This document shows, piece after piece, positions 7,607 through 10,776 of a DNA stretch of 10,776 nucleotides. This stretch comes from an uncultured Oscillospiraceae bacterium. Lineage in GTDB: Bacteria; Bacillota_A; Clostridia; Oscillospirales; Oscillospiraceae. The position numbers and the translations under genes are program-made. The stretch lies in NCBI GenBank assembly GCA_934635515.1, contig CAKTZK010000051.1, positions 1 through 10,776 on the forward strand. The letters run 5' to 3'. How positions within the stretch are numbered: the stretch's first letter is position 1; each line of letters starts with the position of its first letter. The notes under the pieces are model-generated. The model was not told the origin of the DNA. It saw only the letters and a program-made list of their open reading frames with translations, and did not search any database.

Positions 7607-7612
7607 TCCTTT
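7607..7612 (-). promoter_or_regulatory. Ribosome binding site that decides the ATPase start
   Basis: On the minus strand AAAGGA occupies 7612 to 7607, with 8 bases before TTG at 7598. It overlaps the ATG at 7607, which would otherwise be the obvious start; the next ATG (7574) has no ribosome binding site. The spacing argues for TTG initiation and hence moderate translation of the first cistron. Confidence 0.5.
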
Positions 7613-7672
7613 CTTTCGGCGCAGTTGGCTGCAACACCTCGTAAAACGCCGGGGGTTGATTCAATACAATTT

Positions 7673-7701
7673 ATTTTAACATATATGCCGGTAAATGTAA
7701 A
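7673..7701 (-). promoter_or_regulatory. Promoter of the ATPase-permease-permease operon
   Basis: On the minus strand TTTACA (7701-7696) is followed after 17 bases by TAAAAT (7678-7673), with TG one base before the -10 (extended -10). Both hexamers match sigma-A consensus at five of six positions. Transcription should begin near 7666, giving a leader of about 65 bases and separating this operon from the binding-protein gene. Confidence 0.75.
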
Positions 7702-7720
7702 TTAAAATTTACAAAAAAAT

Positions 7721-7755
7721 TGTTAGGTATGCACAAAAAATGTGAGGTTACACAA
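7721..7755 (-). repeat. Tandem operator-like repeat upstream of the transporter promoter
   Basis: Two similar elements lie head to tail: TGTTAGGTATGCACAA (7721-7736) and TGTGAGGTTACACAA (7741-7755). Starts are 20 bp apart, about two helical turns. Each has TGT and ACA ends with AGGT inside, so each is partly palindromic. They sit about 55-90 bases upstream of the predicted transcription start, where an activator would bind. The regulator is unknown. Confidence 0.4.
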
Positions 7756-7940
7756 GTTTAAAGAATTTCCTTTGTGCGATTTGCCGATGGAGTACCAAGA
7801 GATAATAAACCTTCTCGCAGGACTGAATTTTTTTTGCACAGTAGTGCGGTAAAATTGACATTTGCAAGGCAAACGAAATTTTTTTCTACCTAAAAAAATT
7901 TGAGATTTTGGACCGCACAGAGGGATCATTGCCCCTGGGG
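7756..7940. other. AT-rich intergenic stretch without a gene
   Basis: This part of the gap between the binding-protein terminator and the transporter promoter has no supportable gene on either strand. It contains long A/T tracts (7828-7835, 7879-7885, 7892-7898), a perfect 10-bp A/T-only inverted repeat (7876-7885 with 7892-7901), and a short hairpin GCAC-AGTA-GTGC (7836-7847). Bent DNA or further regulator sites are plausible. Confidence 0.5.
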
Positions 7941-7947
7941 GTGAAAG

Positions 7948-7979
7948 AAAAAAGATGGACTGCCGAAGCAGTCCATCTT
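7948..7979 (-). terminator. Rho-independent terminator of the binding-protein gene
   Basis: On the minus strand a perfect 12-bp stem (7979-7968 with 7963-7952) is closed by the very stable C(UUCG)G tetraloop and followed by a U run from 7953 to 7948. It begins 20 bases after the stop codon at 8000. It ends the monocistronic binding-protein transcript before the ATPase operon. Confidence 0.93.
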
Positions 7980-7999
7980 ATTATTCGGAAAGCTATGTC

Positions 8000-9226
8000 T
8001 TAGCTGCCGAAGTTCTCATCCAGACGGGTGATGCCGTCGATGGCCAGATCGAAGTAGGGAGCGGAACGATCGCTGGACTCAGCGAAGTAACCGTCCTTGA
8101 TGGCCTCGGTGTCGGGAGTGTAGTCCTTATCGGTGTCCACATCGGCCATGTAGGTGGTCAGGTGCTCGCCCTTCACGGTGAAGGTGGAGCAGTCGAACAC
8201 ATGGATCTCGCCCTTTTCCAGCTTCTCGGTGGCGGCCTTGATGGCATCAGCGGTGCCGGCAGCGGCGACCTTCTCGTTCAGCTCGGTCAGAACCACGGAG
8301 CCGGTGGCCAGGTTACCGGTCCAGTCGGTGTCGATGGTCTTGCCGTCGATAACAGCCTGGATAGCATACTCATAGTAGGGAGCCCAGTTGATGCGGGAGG
8401 AGATGATGTAGGTGTTGGGGCCAGCGGACTGGGTGGAGCCGTTGTAGGAAACGTTGGGCACACCGGCGTTCTCGCAGGCGGTAGGAGCACCCAGGGAGTC
8501 GGCGTGCTGGCTGATCAGGTTGCAGCCGCCGGCGATCAGCTTCTGAGCGCCTTCCTTCTCCAGAGCCTCATCGTACCAGCTGCCGGTGAAGGTCACGTCC
8601 ATGGTGACGGAGGGGCAGACGGAGCGAGCGCCCAGGAAGAAAGAGGTGTAGCCGGAGATAACCTCAGCGTAGGTGAAAGCGCCGACATAGCCGATCTTGG
8701 CGTTATCAGCGGTGACCTTGACGCCGTTGATCTCGGTGCCGTTCTTGATCATCTCGTTGAGCTTCATACCGGCGGCGATACCGGCCAGGTAACGGCCCTC
8801 ATAGATGGAGGCGAAGGCGTTATGATAGTTGGCCAGGCCCTCGGTGTGAGCGCGGGTACCGGTGGAGTGGCAGAACTGAACATTGGGATACTTCTGAGCG
8901 GCCTCGATCATGTAAGGCTCATGACCAAAGCTGTCGGCGAAGATGATATTGCAGCCCTGGTCGACCAGGTCCTCAGCGGCGGTCAGGCACTCCTGGCCCT
9001 CGGGGATGTTGTTCTTCATGATGTAGTCATCCTCGGTGAGACCCAGGTTCTTGATGGCCTCTTTAGCAGCGTTGATGAAGTTGAGGTCATAGGTGGAGTT
9101 CTCGTCATGCAGGGTGATGAAGCCGACCTTGACCTTGGTCTTGTCAGAGTCGTCGTCCTTCTTGCCGCAGGCGAACAGGCTCAGAGCCATAACCAGGGCC
9201 AGAAGCAGTGCAAGGAACTTTTTCAT
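8000..9226 (-). CDS. BMP-family (PnrA/NupN-like) substrate-binding lipoprotein of a nucleoside ABC transporter
   Basis: This 408-residue exported lipoprotein has a basic start (MKK), a hydrophobic core and the lipobox LFAC with the lipidated cysteine at C20, followed by a charged flexible linker. The mature part is a periplasmic-binding fold of the BMP family: 'VKVGFITLHDENSTYDLNF' near residues 32-50, 'GCNIIFADSFGHEP', 'EGRYLAGIAAGM', 'KIGYVGAFTYAEVISGY' and 'FTGSWYDEALEKEGAQKL'. Known members bind purine or other nucleosides (PnrA, B. subtilis NupN), so a purine-type ligand is likely but not shown. It should hand substrate to the NupO/P/Q-like complex encoded downstream. Start ATG 9226 has AAGGAGG (9236-9242). 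It has its own promoter, leader and terminator, so it can be made in excess over the membrane components. Confidence 0.93.
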   Translation of the reverse strand: MKKFLALLLALVMALSLFACGKKDDDSDKTKVKVGFITLHDENSTYDLNFINAAKEAIKNLGLTEDDYIMKNNIPEGQECLTAAEDLVDQGCNIIFADSFGHEPYMIEAAQKYPNVQFCHSTGTRAHTEGLANYHNAFASIYEGRYLAGIAAGMKLNEMIKNGTEINGVKVTADNAKIGYVGAFTYAEVISGYTSFFLGARSVCPSVTMDVTFTGSWYDEALEKEGAQKLIAGGCNLISQHADSLGAPTACENAGVPNVSYNGSTQSAGPNTYIISSRINWAPYYEYAIQAVIDGKTIDTDWTGNLATGSVVLTELNEKVAAAGTADAIKAATEKLEKGEIHVFDCSTFTVKGEHLTTYMADVDTDKDYTPDTEAIKDGYFAESSDRSAPYFDLAIDGITRLDENFGS

Positions 9227-9253
9227 TCAAATTTTCCTCCTTAAAATATGTGG

Positions 9254-9315
9254 CAGCCGGAGAGAGTGAAAAAAATTTCCGACTGTCTGAATAACGGGCG
9301 CAAACCCGGTATTCA
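9254..9315 (-). promoter_or_regulatory. Structured 5' leader of the binding-protein mRNA
   Basis: The predicted leader of about 97 bases can form two hairpins. The first pairs 9315-9305 with 9298-9288 (11 positions, one mismatch, six-base loop). The second pairs 9285-9279 with 9260-9254 (7 bp with one G-U) around a loop that contains seven U residues. It does not match the conserved core of the purine riboswitch or any other class I recognise. A cis-regulatory role is possible but unproven. Confidence 0.35.
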
Positions 9316-9329
9316 CTGGGAACAAGGCC

Positions 9330-9358
9330 ATTATAGCGTACAGGTCAAAGAAATTCAA
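9330..9358 (-). promoter_or_regulatory. Strong promoter of the binding-protein gene
   Basis: On the minus strand TTGAAT (9358-9353) is followed after exactly 17 bases by the perfect -10 TATAAT (9335-9330). Transcription would start near 9323, leaving a leader of about 97 bases. The region upstream (9359-9480) is AT-rich and could act as an UP element. Confidence 0.82.
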
Positions 9359-9480
9359 CCAGAAATTTCATATTTACCAAATATTTTTTTCAAATACCTG
9401 CTATAACTTGTGATAAATGATAAAAATTGTAAAAACAACTAAAAAGAATCAAAGAAATTTGTGTAGGTTTGAGGATTGAC

Positions 9481-9514
9481 AAAAGACGCAGGAGCAAAAA
9501 CTCCTGCGTCTTTT
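9481..9514 (-). terminator. Terminator downstream of carbamate kinase
   Basis: A 14-bp perfect stem (9481-9494 with 9501-9514), with GACGCAGGAG as its GC-rich core, carries a six-base loop and A/T ends. It works structurally in both directions, but the only gene transcribed toward it is carbamate kinase on the minus strand, whose stop codon is about 168 bases before it. Confidence 0.8.
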
Positions 9515-9681
9515 TCAGATATAGAAAATAGTCGGCAGCTCCGGACTGGTCTTACCGGCGGTACCATGGCAGCCATGCAGCCATGGCGCTTTTTGACAAA
9601 AGCGAGCCATGATTTCATGTTAAGGACGGTAATCGCCTTACACAGAAATCACTTCTCCATCAGGCTGGTACTCGTAGGAAA
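9515..9681 (-). other. Long 3' untranslated region of carbamate kinase with a hairpin and a degenerate repeat
   Basis: No supportable gene is present. The stretch holds a bulged hairpin (ATGGC plus GCTTTT at 9583-9593 with AAAAGC plus GCCAT at 9598-9610). It also repeats the end of the kinase gene: GGTCTTACCGGCG at 9548-9560 recurs at 9703-9715, and the match continues for four further bases after one mismatch. It may be the residue of a small duplication. Confidence 0.4.
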
Positions 9682-10617
9682 TCACTGGTGGATACGGGTG
9701 CCGGTCTTACCGGCGATACCGTCCTTGGCCTTCTCCAGCAGGGTGATGAGGGCGGTGCGGCCGGGCTTGGACTCAGCGAACTTCACAGCGGCTTGGACCT
9801 TGGGCAGCATGGAGCCCTTGGCGAACTGATTCTCATCCATATAGACCTTGGCCTGAGCGGGGGTGAGATCATCGAGGCCCTTCTGATCGGGCTTATTGAA
9901 GTTGATGGCCACCTTTTCCACGGCGGTGAGGATCACCAGCACATCGGCATCCAGCAGCTCGGCCAGCAGCTCGCTGCCGAAATCCTTGTCGATAACGGCG
10001 GGGGTGCCGTAGACCTTGCCATCCTTGCGCACAACGGGGATGCCGCCGCCGCCTACGGCGATGACCACATGGCCGGCGTTGAACAGGGCCTTGATGGACT
10101 CGGCCTCCACGATGTCAAAGGGCTTGGGAGAGGGAACTACCTGGCGGTAGCCGCGGCCGGCATCCTCGACCATGGTATAGCCCTTCTCTTTGGCGATGCG
10201 GTCGGCAGTCTCCTTATCGTAGAAGGCGCCTACGGGCTTGGTGGGATTCTGGAAGGCGGGATCGTCCTCGGAGACCACGGTCTGGGTGACGATGGTGGCC
10301 ACGGGCTTGGTCATGCCGCGGGAGGCCAGCTCGTTGCCGATGGCCTGCTGCAGGTGATAGCCGATGTAGCCCTCGGACATGGCGCCGCACTCGGGGAAGG
10401 GCATGTCGGCCTTGATGGCACCGGCCTCGGCGGCGGTGGACAGACCCAGGTTGATCATGCCCACCTGGGGGCCGTTGCCGTGGGCGATAACGACCTCGTT
10501 GCCCTCGGCAATGAGATCTACGATAGCCTTGGCGGTGTTGCTGACCAGGGCCAGCTGCTCGGTAGCAGTATTACCCAGGGCATTGCCGCCCAGGGCGATA
10601 ACGATGCGCTTGCTCAT
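9682..10617 (-). CDS. arcC: Carbamate kinase
   Basis: This 311-residue cytoplasmic enzyme of the amino acid kinase family catalyses carbamoyl phosphate + ADP to carbamate + ATP; carbamate then breaks down to ammonia and CO2. Conserved motifs are complete: 'ALGGNAL' (8-14), 'AHGNGPQVG' (45-53), 'NPTKPVG' with K127, 'VGGGGIPV' (188-195), 'VIDKDFGSELLA' (209-219) with K211 and D212, and 'GSMLPKVQAA' with K273. The start ATG 10617 is set by GGAAAGGAAG just upstream and by homologues beginning at MSKRIVIALGG; an upstream in-frame TTG at 10701 lacks a ribosome binding site and would read through a hairpin. In an anaerobe the kinase yields ATP in arginine (ArcC) or in purine/allantoin breakdown (YqeA-like). 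The purine-type transporter and deaminase nearby favour the latter; no arginine deiminase gene is visible. Confidence 0.95.
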   Translation of the reverse strand: MSKRIVIALGGNALGNTATEQLALVSNTAKAIVDLIAEGNEVVIAHGNGPQVGMINLGLSTAAEAGAIKADMPFPECGAMSEGYIGYHLQQAIGNELASRGMTKPVATIVTQTVVSEDDPAFQNPTKPVGAFYDKETADRIAKEKGYTMVEDAGRGYRQVVPSPKPFDIVEAESIKALFNAGHVVIAVGGGGIPVVRKDGKVYGTPAVIDKDFGSELLAELLDADVLVILTAVEKVAINFNKPDQKGLDDLTPAQAKVYMDENQFAKGSMLPKVQAAVKFAESKPGRTALITLLEKAKDGIAGKTGTRIHQ

Positions 10618-10651
10618 AGTTATTCTTCCTTTCCTGATTGTGAAAAGATCG

Positions 10652-10687
10652 CGATAGCGGGAGCGTTTGGCAGCACTCCCGCTATCG
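10652..10687 (-). terminator. Intercistronic hairpin before carbamate kinase (terminator-like, weak U tract)
   Basis: A perfect GC-rich 12-bp stem (10652-10663 with 10676-10687) encloses a 12-base loop. It begins 14 bases after the stop of the upstream gene. On the minus strand the sequence after the stem is CGAUCUUUU, so the U tract is short and displaced, and termination would be partial. It leaves about 34 bases to the kinase start, which is too little for a promoter. Confidence 0.6.
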
Positions 10688-10701
10688 TCCGGTTGGATCA
10701 A

Positions 10702-10776
10702 TTAGTGGATCTTCCGATGATTGTCAGCGGCGTCGAGAGCCATGAGGGTCTTGACGGGATCCTTCACCTGAGCCAT
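10702..10776 (-). CDS. C-terminal end of an unidentified gene upstream of carbamate kinase (partial)
   Basis: A frame open at the window edge encodes the last 24 residues of a protein, containing 'DPVKTLMALDAADNHRKIH', and stops with TAA at 10702-10704. An ATG occupies the last three bases, but it is more likely an internal codon, since a 24-residue product with a C-terminal-tail look is improbable. Genes commonly next to carbamate kinase are carbamoyltransferases (ArcB, YgeW-like), and a short 'DPV..L' helix followed by a basic tail would suit such a C-terminus. That is a guess from context, not from a recognised motif. Confidence 0.55.
   Translation of the reverse strand: MAQVKDPVKTLMALDAADNHRKIH

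Noticed and set aside
7599..7664. Upstream extension of the ATPase gene to a TTG at 7664
   Set aside because: The predicted transcription start is near 7666, there is no ribosome binding site, and the extra residues do not resemble the family's N-terminus.
7855..7860. Perfect TTGACA on the plus strand in the intergenic region
   Set aside because: No -10-like hexamer lies 16-18 bases downstream and no plus-strand gene follows.
7955..9244. Long plus-strand open frame opposite the BMP lipoprotein gene
   Set aside because: It is a low-complexity shadow that starts within the terminator hairpin; the minus strand has a signal peptide, lipobox and BMP motifs.
9227..9323. Purine riboswitch in the binding-protein leader
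   Set aside because: The conserved three-way-junction core sequences are absent and the leader's hairpins do not form the loop-loop arrangement, so only an unspecified structured leader is claimed.
10618..10701. Upstream extension of carbamate kinase to a TTG at 10701
   Set aside because: It would translate through a GC-rich hairpin and has no ribosome binding site; the ATG at 10617 matches the family start and is well spaced from GGAAAGGAAG.
1..10776. CRISPR arrays, tRNA/rRNA genes, insertion sequences, phage or integrase genes
   Set aside because: No regular spaced repeats, cloverleaf sequences, transposase motifs or terminal inverted repeats were seen on either strand.

Overview
The window looks like chromosomal DNA from an anaerobic, GC-rich member of the Clostridia, most likely an Oscillospiraceae-type gut bacterium. 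Coding regions are GC-rich and intergenic regions AT-rich. Genes carry strong AGGAGG-type ribosome binding sites, promoters resemble sigma-A sites (TTGAAT-17-TATAAT, TTTACA-17-TAAAAT), and hairpin/U-tract terminators are common. The assignment is by gene content and style only; no rRNA or marker gene is present.

Left part (1-2550): a truncated RluA-type pseudouridine synthase (minus strand) diverges from a DUF362 protein with two [4Fe-4S] ferredoxin motifs (plus strand), which ends in a strong terminator. Next comes a monocistronic TIM-barrel-like protein of unknown function with its own promoter. A bidirectional terminator separates it from the convergent genes on the right.

Right part (2556-10776), all on the minus strand: a fragment of an unidentified gene, then carbamate kinase, a BMP-family substrate-binding lipoprotein, a NupO/YufO-type double ABC ATPase, two NupP/NupQ-type permeases, and an amidohydrolase that most resembles 8-oxoguanine deaminase. 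The binding protein has its own promoter, a structured leader and a terminator. The ATPase-permease-permease genes form a tight, translationally coupled operon with a separate promoter. The amidohydrolase follows that operon but is separated from it by a terminator-like hairpin.

Read together, the right part is a purine uptake and catabolism module. The ABC transporter would import nucleosides or nucleobases, the amidohydrolase would deaminate a purine (8-oxoguanine would give urate), and carbamate kinase would make ATP from carbamoyl phosphate formed late in anaerobic purine breakdown. The transporter and kinase families are clear. The exact substrates and the link to a urate pathway are inference. 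The least explained items are regulatory: a tandem operator-like repeat upstream of the transporter promoter, a structured leader before the binding protein, and hairpins placed directly in front of two enzyme genes with no room for a promoter between.
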